Shown here: piece by piece, positions 31,501-42,699 of the stretch | How the letters are laid out: each line of letters opens with the position of its first letter | How positions within the stretch are numbered: position 1 is the first letter of the stretch | Assembly (NCBI RefSeq): GCF_019112545.1 | Contig: NW_025064920.1 | Location: forward strand, 186,001-250,000 | Direction of reading: 5' to 3' | Source: Guyanagaster necrorhizus | Lineage: Eukaryota > Basidiomycota > Agaricomycetes > Agaricales > Physalacriaceae | Length of the DNA: 64,000 bases | Notes under the pieces: generated by a model | Seen by the model: only the letters and a program-made list of their open reading frames with translations | Database searches by the model: none | What the model was told of the DNA's origin: nothing | Position numbers and translations under genes: made by a program

Positions 31501-31571
31501 GGACCCTCTCGGATTTGAACCGAGATCATAAATCACTGATGAGTTTAGTTACGATTGCGCCAAAGGGCCCT
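31501..31571 (-). ncRNA. tRNA-like sequence with A and B boxes
   Basis: On the minus strand: GGGCCCT pairs with AGGGTCC as an acceptor stem with one G-U. The A box is TGGCGCAATCG and the B box GGTTCAAATCC, inside a perfect T-arm (CTCGG/CCGAG). The D and anticodon stems do not pair in the standard way and U33 is not clearly placed. It is therefore either a tRNA pseudogene or the tRNA-derived head of a SINE rather than a working tRNA. Confidence 0.45.
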
Positions 31572-31574
31572 TAC

Positions 31575-33570
31575 TTAGCATTGTCAAAATACATAACAAG
31601 ACAGGTGGTGTCTATCTATTTTTGTCCAGTAATACAGCGGCTGCCGGTACAGAGAAGCCATGTTTGAGAAGATCTAGTATAACTTGTAGTGTTTCTGTGT
31701 CGAAATGGTGAGCGCCCCGACCTCTCGCTTGTCTGCCATCCTTTCTGGCGCGAACCTTTGTCTTGTTGCTCTCGAGTCATAGAGACAAAGCATCTGAAAG
31801 GTCGGATTGATTCCATAGGTTATGCTTACCGAGCAGAGAAATGTGACACACCTATTCTGACTGTCGACGTTCGGACCGCAAGGGTGGAAGCATTCCGCCA
31901 TCCCATATTGTCGCCTGCATTCACTACGAGATTCATGGGCGTATTTAGTCGAGGCGGTGCACCCACCTGGCCTTCGATCCTCATGGTGCACGAGTGTTTA
32001 TCGGTACGGGTAAGCTTTAGTCCAAACTACGGTGAGATTTGGGCCACATGAAAGAGGGTATTATCACATACTTTTCAGTGCACCATACATCATCCAGAAA
32101 CCCTGATCCCATCCAGATGTTCATCCGAAAGCATTTAGTCTCATCCCTGCTTGTAGGTGGCAGAGAGCATAAATGCAGATAGAGGCCTATATGCAGGAAG
32201 AGGGATTTGTGGCTTCCATCCTAAAACAAAAACAGCTGTGAGAAGAAGAAACAAGGCAAAGAAAATAGAGTACGGGAGATGCTGGCGGTTTTCAATAGAC
32301 AAATATACAGCTCCTGGCCATGTCTACTAGCCAGCTACGTGCTCGGGTGACAATCACATGAGCCATTCGACAACCACTATCTTCACGGCTCCCTATGCGC
32401 GAAAAGATTCATTCGCATTGGTGGAAACCGTTTAGGGCAGCGGGGCTGTCGTTATTCGCGACTGGGAGCTTGCAGCCGCCATTGAGGGAATCATAGAAAC
32501 TATACTTCTGCGTAAGTGCACAGTAGTAATAGAAAAGAACCTAAATCAAACCAGTCAAGAAATGCCAGCACATTCAATTTTCCGATGCTCACTAAGAGTG
32601 ATTGCCCGACAAGGAAAGGTGGAAGGATATGGGAGTAAGGAGAAACCATAACTTCAGTCTGGACTCTTTACCACGCGCCTTCTCCTTCATCGCCATCATA
32701 TCTCGCAACGATACCGTTGTGACTCTTGTGAGCAGGCCACCCCATCCCTGGCCTGGAAATTGTATGCTGCCATGGACAGCACCGAGCATTGTAAAGACAA
32801 GGGCCCGTTCACTGTAGCCCTCAATCTTGCCATCACCCATCCCCGTGGCCTTCAACTTTATTGGACCTGACCCATCCAAAGACGTACAAGCATATGCGAG
32901 CGGCAAGATCACAACTGCCCCATGACGCGGCTGCCTACGAGGACGGCTGTCAATACGACGCCACCTAATGGCGGCTTTAGAATAGTCTCTTTAAAAGACG
33001 TCACTTCCTGAATTGCATACTGAGCTGTACAAGTCCAACAGACGCAGAGATGGAGTCACCATTTTAATCTCGAGCTTGAGAGATGAGGTCCTCCATGCCT
33101 GATCTTGTCGCCAGCTTCCCCTCTTCTTCACAACTGTAAAAATGCGGACTACCTGCTCTCTTCTCAAGGGCTGTAAGGCCTTCGTTATTTCTTTTCAGAG
33201 TTTCGTATGTATGTCGCATAACTTATTAATAAATTTGAACCTCGTTCCCAGTGTATCTCTTATGAGTTTTATTCGCTCTGTCGTAGCTGTCGTACGGTGG
33301 CTCTCGAAGTCGGCATCGCATCTCATCTTTCCTTGGAACTCTTGACACTATCCGACGACGCGAGAATGGTGCATGTGCAAGCATTTAAGGCTAGCAGTAC
33401 TTAATTGGCGCTTTGGTGAACGGTTCAATTCCGGCTGTTCTCATGCCGGTTGCATTGTGAAACAGTGATTTTTAACACTTTTGTGACTCTAGTGAAGGGA
33501 AGGTGTATTTGAGGGAAAAAACCATAGCCGTAAGTGGGATTATAGCAGAACGAACTGAACTTCAACTTTA
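31575..33570. other. Gene-poor interval with possible coding remnants
   Basis: Open frames at 31689-32051 (plus) and 32592-32912 (minus). The latter has a stretch GDGKIEGYSERALVF..PGQGWGGLLT that loosely resembles the C-terminal part of saccharopine-dehydrogenase-like proteins; the match is too weak to name. Nothing else supported. Confidence 0.3.
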
Positions 33571-33575
33571 AATAT

Positions 33576-33792
33576 TGTTGGAAATCCTCGGTGATGCGCA
33601 GGGTAGACTCCAGGCTGGTAAGGCCAGAAGGTATGAACTCCTTATTCTACAGCTCCTACAGAGCTTGTATTTATACTCTCCAGACTTATATCTAGAATTT
33701 ACTACAACTTTCTCTTTCTCTCGAGCTTACTCATCAACTCTCGGCATGATGCCGGATTGCTCTTTCTAGAACTTTCCAGCAAAATCCCAACA
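33576..33792 (+). repeat. Solo LTR, 217 bp, probably Ty1/Copia-like
   Basis: Starts TGTTGGAAATCC and ends AATCCCAACA, with terminal inverted repeat TGTTG/CAACA. It is flanked by the 5-bp direct repeat AATAT (33571-33575 and 33793-33797). A TATTTATA-like box lies near 33667. TGTTGGAA..CAACA ends are common in Ty1/Copia LTRs. No internal region, so it is the product of LTR-LTR recombination. Orientation is assigned from the TATA position. Confidence 0.85.
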
Positions 33793-33797
33793 AATAT

Positions 33798-36700
33798 AAA
33801 AGATTGAACAACCGGAAGAACAGACAGAACGACAATGATCACATGATCGTCTCCACGGTGACTATCAGGCCGCACGAGGTGATCTTGGACCATCACTTCC
33901 ACGCGACAGTAGAACTGTTTCAGCGTCTCTTTCTTTCTCCTTATTTCACCTTCCAATCAGAATGGCCTGTCGAAACATGATTGTGACCAATTCACTTGAC
34001 TCTCCTCTTCCTTCACACCTTGGCAGTGGGCTTGCTGTCTCTTTTTGAACACTCCTGATAATTGAAGAGCTAGAAATACTATCTACACGTTCATCGCAAC
34101 AATTCGTTAAATCTGATTCTCATTCAGAAGTCCTAGACATTTTGGACTTGGTGCTTTTGACTGTTTGCATGCTACAGGTTCTTAAGTGCATATCGAAGCA
34201 CACTGGTATGCTATGACCGACAGTACCATTCCGGTCTCTGATAATAAGATGCTTGTGAGTGTTTATTATGGCAATTCTTATATGATGTGAGTGTAAAGAA
34301 TCTGGATGTCATGCATCTAATGGTGACTTTTGCAGGGAAGAAGCTGCTTTTGTTAGACCATCTTTATAATATCAGTGATGCTCGCGTTTTTGAAAGTATG
34401 TTCAATCTGGTAGGTAATACCTGTATTATCCAAGAGCCTCAAGTACGTCGCTCCCTGCGAAGGGAAGAGTAGCGCACTGTGCTTACCTCACATTATAAAC
34501 GCCCACTTCTCAGCCGACGACCAGGAAAGAGAAAATGCGAGACGATATCAACTCCTGGGGCAAGCACATTGCCGGATCTGCCACCAGCAGGATAAATACG
34601 CAGGATGGTCAAGAATAAAATTATTCTGTCTTGATTCAGAAAGCGATTCAAGTGAAAATTGCTCAATAGCTGTGCAATAACAAGTACTGGAAGGAGGGAA
34701 GAGCAAGCTTAGTCCTGACCCGGACCGGGTGATTCCAAGAGAGAACATTCACGTGATAGAAGGCGGCTTGTTATCCCCACCCGGCTTCCGTGGGTTCAAA
34801 ATTCCTCCTCCATAACTGCTTTTTCAAGTTTGAACCTAACAAACCATTCTTTACTTGTGGCGAGCTCGGCGCTATGAAGTTTACATGTACTTCTCAGAAC
34901 TGGTATCTTGCAGGAATTGCTTACTACTCGTACTCAGCGGCTACCCAAACTTGTCCTCTCTGAGGCTCTCCAAATTTTCTCTGGAATGCTGCTAGTGCCC
35001 GAGAAAAATGGGCCAGGTGACACTAAAAAAATACTCCGAGTCTGAACACTAGCTTGGCATGAGGTTCGAGAAACTCCGAATCGGATTTGGTCCGAATCGA
35101 GCTCTAACTCGGAAACAGTGGGCTCAAAAGGACCTGGGGTTTGAATCGGAGGTTGTATGTCTGCGCAGTATGCCAAGTGGTACTACTCAAATATCAGGCT
35201 TCCCCTTCGTGGGGGTCAAAATCTCGAAGAAGTTTCGTGAGGAGCGGAACAAGGCTTACCCGGCACTCAGGGTAGCTAGGCTCCTCTTCACTCTATCGGT
35301 CTTATCTTTGTTTCAGAAACTTTTGTTCAGCTCTTTTATCAGCTCTGTCAGGTCAACATCACCGTCCGTGATGCGACAGCCAGAAATAACACTCAACGGG
35401 ACCTTGCGGAATCGAATATTCACAGCGCTTGTGAAGAAGCCACAAGCCTAAGGTCCCCGATGGAAATTTTCTTGGGTTCTTTCTTTCTTTTCACGTACCC
35501 GTCACGAACGTTGCGTGCTCCCATGTTCTCAGCGGGCACCATCAGTACGGCACTCACCGGCGAAAAGAAGTCTAGTTCTTGATGGATATTTCGGTGTTCA
35601 AGTGGCCTACGATCTACTCTGCAACCGGGACCATGCGTAGTATTTTCCGTCGTGACGGCACGCCAGGGGCCGAAGCACGAGCGAAGATGGATATGCTTTT
35701 TTTTTCTTTTGTTTTCAGCACTTGATTAATCGCAACAAGCTAACTACTAAGACATAGCGGAGATACAGGTCCTTAGGATCCTCTCTCCCTCTTGTTCGGG
35801 TCCCTCCGCTCTTCCTTCCGGGTTCCCCTGGTGTTTTGGCGTGTAATGTGGAGTAGAGTAACGGACATGTATGGTACTTTGCGCTCCCGTGGTGGGCTAA
35901 TTGATTAGTTTGATTCTGCGGTTGGCCGAAGCCGTATGGACATACTGATTCCTTGTACCTTAAAGGATTCTCTCGCAAGGCATCTTGGTTACTCAATCTT
36001 CTCTTGCCTTGGCTGTTCTCAGCTATTCCGCATCATTCAATTTATGCTCTCAGTATCCCGAAAGCCTCAACTTTTTTTCACCTGGGTGAAGGGGCGACTG
36101 CTTCAGGCTTCCGTCAGGGGAACGAACCCTCAATCGGTCTTCGGCTGTCATTCTTGCCGACCTTTGCACTTTGACGCTCGTCATAAACCAGGCATTTAAC
36201 TTTATGACTATTTTGGTAACCTCAAAACCCCTGTACGCAGCTTTGCAAGTTCCAAGGTTCGGTTTGTAGATAAGACCGATGCTTCTGTTCTCACCATGAT
36301 TTTAATGTCTCAGCAAAGGGTTGTAAGCTTCGCAACCATTTTTTTTCAAGTTCCTTCAACCAATTGTCTGTAAGGTATAACGGCCGAAAATGGATAAAAC
36401 TCGTTATTATTTGCAACAGGAGTCACAGCCACGAGCAGTTTTTGTTGGACCCACAACGTTCTAATCTTCACTATGCTTGCCTCAATGGTTAATACCGGCT
36501 CATCTGTACAACGGTGGATACTTCAAGTGGTGGACGTCCTTCATGACCAACTACTAACACAGTCAAGCAAGTAGCGCGATTTTTAACAGTGATATTCTCA
36601 TAGTTCAAGTGCTCTCTGCTGTGACCTCTCCGCCGGCAATATAGATTACCGATAACCTCGTTCCAGGAGGAATCACCCAGTAAAAGCTTTGGTCACGCCG
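33798..36700. other. Gene-poor interval
   Basis: No gene I can support. Open frames are short (for example 35059-35451 plus and 35715-35996 minus) and have no recognised motif. Near 35075-35100 there are local near-palindromic CCGAATCGGA/TCCGAATCG repeats. Confidence 0.35.
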
Positions 36701-36806
36701 GTATTGGCAGCTTATAAACAGGAAGGTCTACTAGCATACTTCATCTTCTCGTTCACTTTTCCACATCACCTTGATATAATTGTCCTCTCCTTCGTACTCC
36801 TCTTCA

Positions 36807-37354
36807 ATGTGCCGCCGTCGCCAGTGAGCTATATCTTAATGCTGTATCCACTTTCCCAACAACTCGATTTATAGAGTCAGGAATATCTACGTCCGATGTG
36901 GCCATGCCGTCAATCTTGTAAGTCCTCTACGCGCTAACGTATCCACTCTGCTGATCTCCGTTGACTTAGCCTGAAGAAATTGTATGATAGTGTAGCCTTA
37001 GTATCACGCATATGGAATTCCTCTCATATTTAGCCCGCTGCCCCGTTTCTAGATCCCATGCGAGGAATCCACCTGCAAGTTTAGTCTTTTTCATCCTGCG
37101 AGGTGCAAACCGCCTACTTGCCTGCGGACCTGTTGGCAATAGTAAGTCCGTCTTTTCTTGGTGTGCAGCGACTTCTTATATGATGTATTTCAGCTGTCGC
37201 TATCCTGAACAGTACTGTATGACTTAAAAATCTTCAAGATCTCTATCCTTCCTTGCTAACATTCCCCACAGCCCCCTACATCGATTCCTACTGCCCCACT
37301 TGCTGCCAGAAATCCCATGACTGCACTTATGTTCAATGCTGGGCAGAATTTTAG
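36807..37354 (+). CDS. Small Cys-rich protein, six exons with microexon (paralogue 1)
   Basis: Exons 36807-36823, 36875-36917, 36970-36981 (12 nt), 37053-37141, 37194-37216 and 37272-37354 join to 88 residues. All introns are GT-AG, 51-71 nt. Pattern: MCRRRQVRNIYVRCGHAV, microexon PEEI, CEESTCKFS, HP..CKPPTC..TCWQY, RYPEQY, and a final CPTC. Ten Cys (2, 14, 27, 32, 42, 47, 51, 55, 69, 72) precede a divergent tail with three more; the Cys/His spacing suggests metal binding. No signal peptide, so probably intracellular. Similar short Cys-rich proteins starting M-C-(K/R)..RCGH are common in Agaricomycetes, of unknown function. The last exon differs from paralogue 2 (48539-49060), so its end is less certain. 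TATAAA at 36713-36718. Confidence 0.83.
36970..36981 (+). other. 12-nt microexon
   Basis: CCTGAAGAAATT (Pro-Glu-Glu-Ile), preceded by TTGACTTAG and followed by GTATGATAG. It is in phase 0 on both sides, so skipping keeps the frame. The paralogue has CCAGAACAAATC (Pro-Glu-Gln-Ile) at 48701-48712 in the same place. Confidence 0.8.
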
Positions 37355-39100
37355 ATGCCAGCTTGACTCTGTCATGGTAGCAGGCATCCGTGGTTGACGA
37401 ATCGCAAAAAAAATTACTGCTTGATAGACATGGACGGCCCGCTCATATGTACTAGCATGTCTTCTGCGCATAACAACTTATTGTTAGAGTTGCCTCTGTG
37501 CCTGATCGACACCAAACGAGCTGATCGGATTTAGTGATTGTTAGTGGTGTTAACATTCCACCAGCTGCTCGATGCCAGACAACACACCACATGCCCGATA
37601 AATTGTAACCTAGGACCCGGAATGCCCCCTTAAAACTCGGACGAGTTACTGCAGTTGATACTCATGATATCATGTTGCTTTAATCCATTGACAAGGCTAT
37701 CCTATTCATGAGCATCGTTATCCAACTTGAGCGCTAATGACCACCGAAGAGTCAAACATTGGAAGCGGTCATACGAATCAAGGTTCTGACAGTCTCATGT
37801 TGATAACACCGACATGATCGACCTCGGAAGTGCTATGATAACCGGGCTGCAACATAATTTACGCTGTGTATGTTTTGCCGACTATTGACAGTCCATGTTC
37901 CGATACTTTAATGATGGCCGGTGGCCGGAATGTTATTCAGAACACGAGTAGTCGACTACTACTATCCTATCAAATTGCTATGCCTCGCCGTACTACAGTT
38001 GTAGACAACCAAAGTCAACAAATTAATTTCTGGCCAAACTATATTTCTTGGGCCAAAACTGAGTTCGGATTCAGAAGGCCAGAAGCCAAAAGCGTTCAAA
38101 AAACACCTTCCAAAGTTTTTCCCATGACATTTTTTCGGCGCCAAAATTTTAGACTGAAAAAATGAAATGTGTGTACCCCCATTTGGCCCCTCCGAGACAG
38201 ACGTCCATCACCTAATCATTTAACACAGCCTCAATGGCCATCATTGCCCTGCTGGAAACCCCGCGGTGCACTTTTTGCTGCTTCACGGCCCATTGCTTTC
38301 CCTGTGAGCTTTCTTCTATAAGCACTCATAAACCGCCGTGATCGATTGATAAATCTCCAAATGGTATCCACCAGGAAAGCATTGAAGTATTGAAGGACAA
38401 GAGCCTTTGACTCGGCAAAGGTTTTCTTTGGGATTTGATGATACTGATATTTACACCAGCCCCAATACTAAAAAGAACTTGTAAATAAATGTATAGTCTG
38501 CAGAGTAATATGAATACTTACCATTTCGATTGGCGTCACGCATAGTGGCGACGGACCGCCCCAGCCCCCCAAACGTGGGTCGTCGTTCACAGATCCCCAT
38601 TTGAAACTGAGAAGGACAACTCTTATAGGACACAGCTCACTTACTGAAGCAATGTCAGGTGGGTGAGCCTCCAGGCATTATTTCATACTAAAAAAGCATT
38701 CAACTTGGTTGAAAAACGAGGTAGGTAGGTAGGTAGGTAGGTAGAATTACACGGCACAGGGGAAATTCAATTCTTGGTCGCATTTACTTGAACATTTCTT
38801 AGAAAGAGTGGTTTGATATTGGTGCTGCCATCGTGAGACAACGACTTGAATCCCAGGCAGACCCATATAATGACATATACGAATATGACTCCGACGTTCT
38901 CCATGGACACCATTGCGGCCAATCCCACTCTCGATGCCGACCTCACTTAGTATGGACCTCATACAAGATGCCCTACTCACGCTTTTGTTTCAGTCCCAGG
39001 ATGCCAGAGTCCCCACGTAATAGCGTAATGCTTGAGGACCAGATCTATTTCTTCCACGTCATCCAGGAACTCGATAGTTGATATCCTGCATGCTGATGAG
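37355..39100. other. Interval without a recognisable gene
   Basis: Short frames only, with no motif. Contains the GTAG microsatellite at 38721-38744. Confidence 0.35.
38721..38744. repeat. Tetranucleotide microsatellite (GTAG)6
   Basis: Six perfect GTAG units directly after GAAAAACGAG. Confidence 0.95.
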
Positions 39101-39132
39101 TCGAGGAGAAAAACTCCTGGAAAAGTAAAAAT

Positions 39133-39930
39133 TCACCTATTCAATTCTGCCCGGTCAATGTATTGAAGCCGGATGTATCGAAGTGTAAGTGCCCGAACAG
39201 CTGTATATCCAATGCCAGTAAAACGAGTCAGAAGCGTTTCAACGGTAGAATATTGTTCTTCCCCTGGAAGGGAGACAGTGCTTGCCTGGAAGACGTATCG
39301 TTGACGTTGGACACAGAAATATAGAAGCAACGCTACCTTGAGGTTGTCAATCATAACTCGTCCAAAAGAGTCATGCAGACCAAGTATTTCATACACGATA
39401 GTTCCAAGAAGACCGTTGTCGCCAGACCGGGAGTAGTAATGCAAGAACAACTTGAGAAGAGACGAGGAGGCAGATGGTGATATCTACACGAGAACGCATT
39501 CGAAAAGTAAGAGTGTCGGAAGTGAGGGAGAGAGAAGAGGTTTCCAGTTTTGTGTTAGAAGGGGGAGCCTAAGGTCCACAGGTAAAAGATGGTACTTGCA
39601 AGCATGAAGAACAGTTCCTCCACCAGCTGACGCAAGGTGAATATATTACAGAATGCGGTAATGTATAGGACCCACTGATAGACTGACATCTGGTGGGTTG
39701 CCCAAGACAGCGCTCAACCGTTTACTTTTCCAAATTTCCATCGCTTTATTGCTTGTTATTTCAGAGAAGCCGATCTCTATATATGTCGATAGGGCATCCT
39801 TTGAGGGCCTGCCTACTGACCGATCTTTAGGCATGCAAGTTTCATCAAAATGTCTCTCACGTACCGCAATTCGCCAATATTGCGTATCACTGCCCGCCCC
39901 AAGGCTCACAATCTCCCGTCATCGTGGGAT
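39133..39930 (-). other. Probable exons of an unidentified minus-strand gene
   Basis: Two minus-strand open stretches with protein-like composition: 39646-39909 (SKDALSTYIEIGFSEITSNKAMEIWKSKRL) and 39133-39450 (GLLGTIVYEILGLHDSFGRVMIDNLKVALLLYF). They lie downstream of the gene at 40181-41800 on the same strand and could be its last exons. I could not find a unique splice path joining them. Confidence 0.35.
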
Positions 39931-40180
39931 AGAGAGAGCCACTGATTGGCGAGATCATAGATGGCGGCAGCGCGAACGTACGTTGAGAGCGTTGGCACGG
40001 TCCGGTTACTCCGAGATCACGTGTCGCATTGCCGTAGATTCCCGCTTGTCCGTAGCTATAACCGAGACTATTACTATCCATCGCCGATTCCCTCTCTTGG
40101 ACCTAGCGATACGGTTCCAACATTCCAATATTGATCGGGGGTGGCCAAACAGGGTGGAGACGAGCACGAGGAAGAAAGTA

Positions 40181-41800
40181 TTAGATGTATGGATCGCTAA
40201 AATATTGCTTTTGAACTGAAGATAACTTGGAGAGTGCAGCGTCCGAGTCGTGGAACGTATTGAGGAGTCTGGAAACATAGGTCGTCCAAATTTTGTCATT
40301 ACCGCCCTTGAGCGAGTACTGCTTATGAGATAATCTATCAGACCATGAAAACGAGATGCGCATCTGAGGTATTCAATTAGACAACTCGATTCCAGATCCT
40401 AAATCCTTCCGGATTTCACTCACAAGACCTAAATACGATCATGACAATAACTGAACAGGTGACCGTTTGTGTTTCAATACATGTAAACCACCGGCAGTCC
40501 CTTTCTCCTCTACTAGATCTCGCCACATCGCATCTGCATCTGTCGGAAAATTTCCCACAAGTTTCCGAGGCGTCTCAAGAGCGTAACTTCCAATCTCCTT
40601 GTCGTTTCCAGTATCAAATACAAATTCTGATGGTTTTGTATCCTGCATCCACTTGAATACATTCGCAGAATTACGCTCTTGATGCTGATCCTCATCTTCT
40701 TCTTCAGACAGATCCTCTTTTCTGCATTTGAAAGGTCTGGTACATTCAGAGGAAGAGGACACAGAGGATGTAGTGAGTGCGAGAACGCGGGAATTCGATC
40801 TCTCTGAAGCAAACAGTGGTAAATCGCAGTAACTTTCCGGCAACTCTCGACCAAAGTCTCCCGGCCGGCTCCCTTCATAGAACTTTAGTGGCACCAGAGC
40901 ATATGCTCCGCGAAATAATCGTAGGAGTTTTAATGCTACAGTTAAATAGATGGGTGCTTCTATTTCATATCCGCTGTAGCGAGCAGCAAGTGCTGCCACG
41001 AAGAATGGGTTGGCTCTTGATGTCACCATGAGATCATTGAATGGGTCGGCGAAGGAGACACTTTCACCAGAGGCAGATTTGCCGAATATCGGGCCACTCA
41101 GACAAAGAGGTATTATGGTGTATTCATATTCATTTGCAAGAGGGCACACCTGGGACGCAAATTAGACACTCGCATAGAAAAAGACATTAAAGTCCACCTC
41201 ATAGAAAGATATGCGGTTAGGAGCACTCCTCTTGAGGTTGCGATCGTAGCAGTCGACGGTACGGTCAAGGGTTTCTCCTGTTGGAGCCAAGAGCCAATGA
41301 GACTCTTTGAACGAATCGAGCAAAGAAGAATCCACTATAAAACATTTAGTAGCAATTAGAATGGCTGCCGGAGGGACACACACTGCAAAGTGTTATCGTC
41401 CGTCCCAAAATACACGTTGATATCACCGCGCTGAAGACCCCAGGCATATTCCAGCCCATCAAGCTAGAAAGAGTCCTTAGTAAAGGCTACCACCATAACC
41501 AAAGAGGGCTTCACTTCTCGAGCAAACGATGTGGACTGTATAAGCGGTTGAGACGCCAGAAGATACGGCGATGAGGCAGTAGATTTGAGGAATTCGAGAG
41601 GAAGGCGTTCCGGCATAGCGTTATACGAGGGAAAAGAGGCGAGAGATGGTGGGGTGGATGGCGTAGACTGACAGGATTCAAATTCAGGGACATAACGGCG
41701 ACAGTTAACGGCGCCAGTCACGAGGAGACCACGATCATGTGATCCCGGCACAATATCTGGTCTGTTAAGCCAGCCGCCAGATTCGCGCTCTCGAATATCA
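40181..41800 (-). CDS. Multi-exon gene of unknown function (5' end unresolved)
   Basis: Minus strand. Coherent exons: about 41800-41515, 41463-41382, 41334-41198 and 41149 onwards, joined by GT-AG introns of 51, 47 and 48 nt that all keep frame (for example FARE|LDGLEYAWG and ISFYE|VCPLANEYEY). The product has a hydrophobic patch (PFFVAALAARYSG), then a Ser-rich and acidic tract (SSVSSSSECTRPF; EEEDEDQ). After a further intron near 40470-40430 the frame reads LVSEIRKDLGSGIELSN, meets TGA (40373-40375) and continues in frame as IPQMRISFSWSDRL to TAA at 40181-40183. The TGA may be decayed CGA or lie in an intron I missed. No ATG was found for the first exon. I do not recognise the family. Confidence 0.55.
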
Positions 41801-41839
41801 CTGGGGATTTGAGGCAAATACTTTCAACTTGCACACTCA

Positions 41840-42230
41840 CTGTAATCTCTTAGAATGCAAGGCTGTGCTTTTATCGCAGCGATTGACTGACAGTGTCTAG
41901 TGTGTCTGGAATACCACAACATATTAGACAGAAATTATTCCATGTTCGTACCACTACAGGAGGACATCAAGACCATGTATGACTTTACACTATTACCCAA
42001 TGCTGATAAATGCAAGAAGCCAGCCAAAATGGTGAGGTCCAATTTCCACTGAGAGATTGACTCTGAATGACATATCATTTAGTATTTTGATTATAAAGAA
42101 AATCCCATCCAAGTTCTATTCTTCTCCCTTGAACTGCAAAAAGCATATATTGTCTCTCATTGAACTCTACAGCAATCTGAGGAAGGATACAAGCAGACAC
42201 AGGAGCGAACTGACTTTTTCTATCCTTTCG
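41840..42230. other. Interval without a recognisable gene
   Basis: AT-rich spacer between the minus-strand gene and the plus-strand remnant at 42270. Nothing supported. Confidence 0.35.
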
Positions 42231-42269
42231 ATCAACCAGAATTGCACAACCAGTTGCAGAGCCATGTCA

Positions 42270-42679
42270 GCCCTTTTGTCTGGTGTGGAATGCAGGGAAA
42301 AATTTGGCAAAATATGATGATAATGCCCTTGATTTGTTATCGACATCAGCTCAAGACCAGTTCGATTTCCGGTGGCTCGTGGGTTTGTATAACATGTGGA
42401 GAGATACTTCTACAGTACCTGTTGATTTCCCGAACACGACACGTTCGACGTTTCTTTAAACTCCCTTCGGAATCAGCAGATGACAACTGGGAGCTGCAAA
42501 TGAAGCCCGTCACAAAACGACAAAGGACTTTGCGACGAGGTACAGGTTCTGCTGTCGATGGTCCACCCACAACCGCCGACGATGCACCCTCTCCTTCTGA
42601 AAGAGCCGCACGTCGCACAAGAAGTAAGAAAATGGCTTCCTCCGTCACTGGTCTAAGTCTTGGCCAAACTGGACGCTGA
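42270..42679 (+). pseudogene. 3' part of an unidentified gene, probably decayed
   Basis: Plus strand. A frame reading NLAKYDDNALDLLSTSAQD then FRWLVGLYNMWRDTS ends at TAA near 42459. A second frame takes over at once (FKLPSESADDNWELQ) and runs to TGA 42677-42679. It ends with a basic stretch (KPVTKRQRTLRR and SERAARRTRSKK) that resembles a nuclear localisation signal. The change of frame without a good intron suggests an indel. Family unknown. Confidence 0.4.
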
Positions 42680-42699
42680 AGTCGATACTAGAAGGATCA

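Noticed and set aside
32592..32912. Minus frame loosely like the end of a saccharopine-dehydrogenase-like protein.
   Set aside because: Only a few residues agree and no neighbouring exons were found; too weak to annotate.
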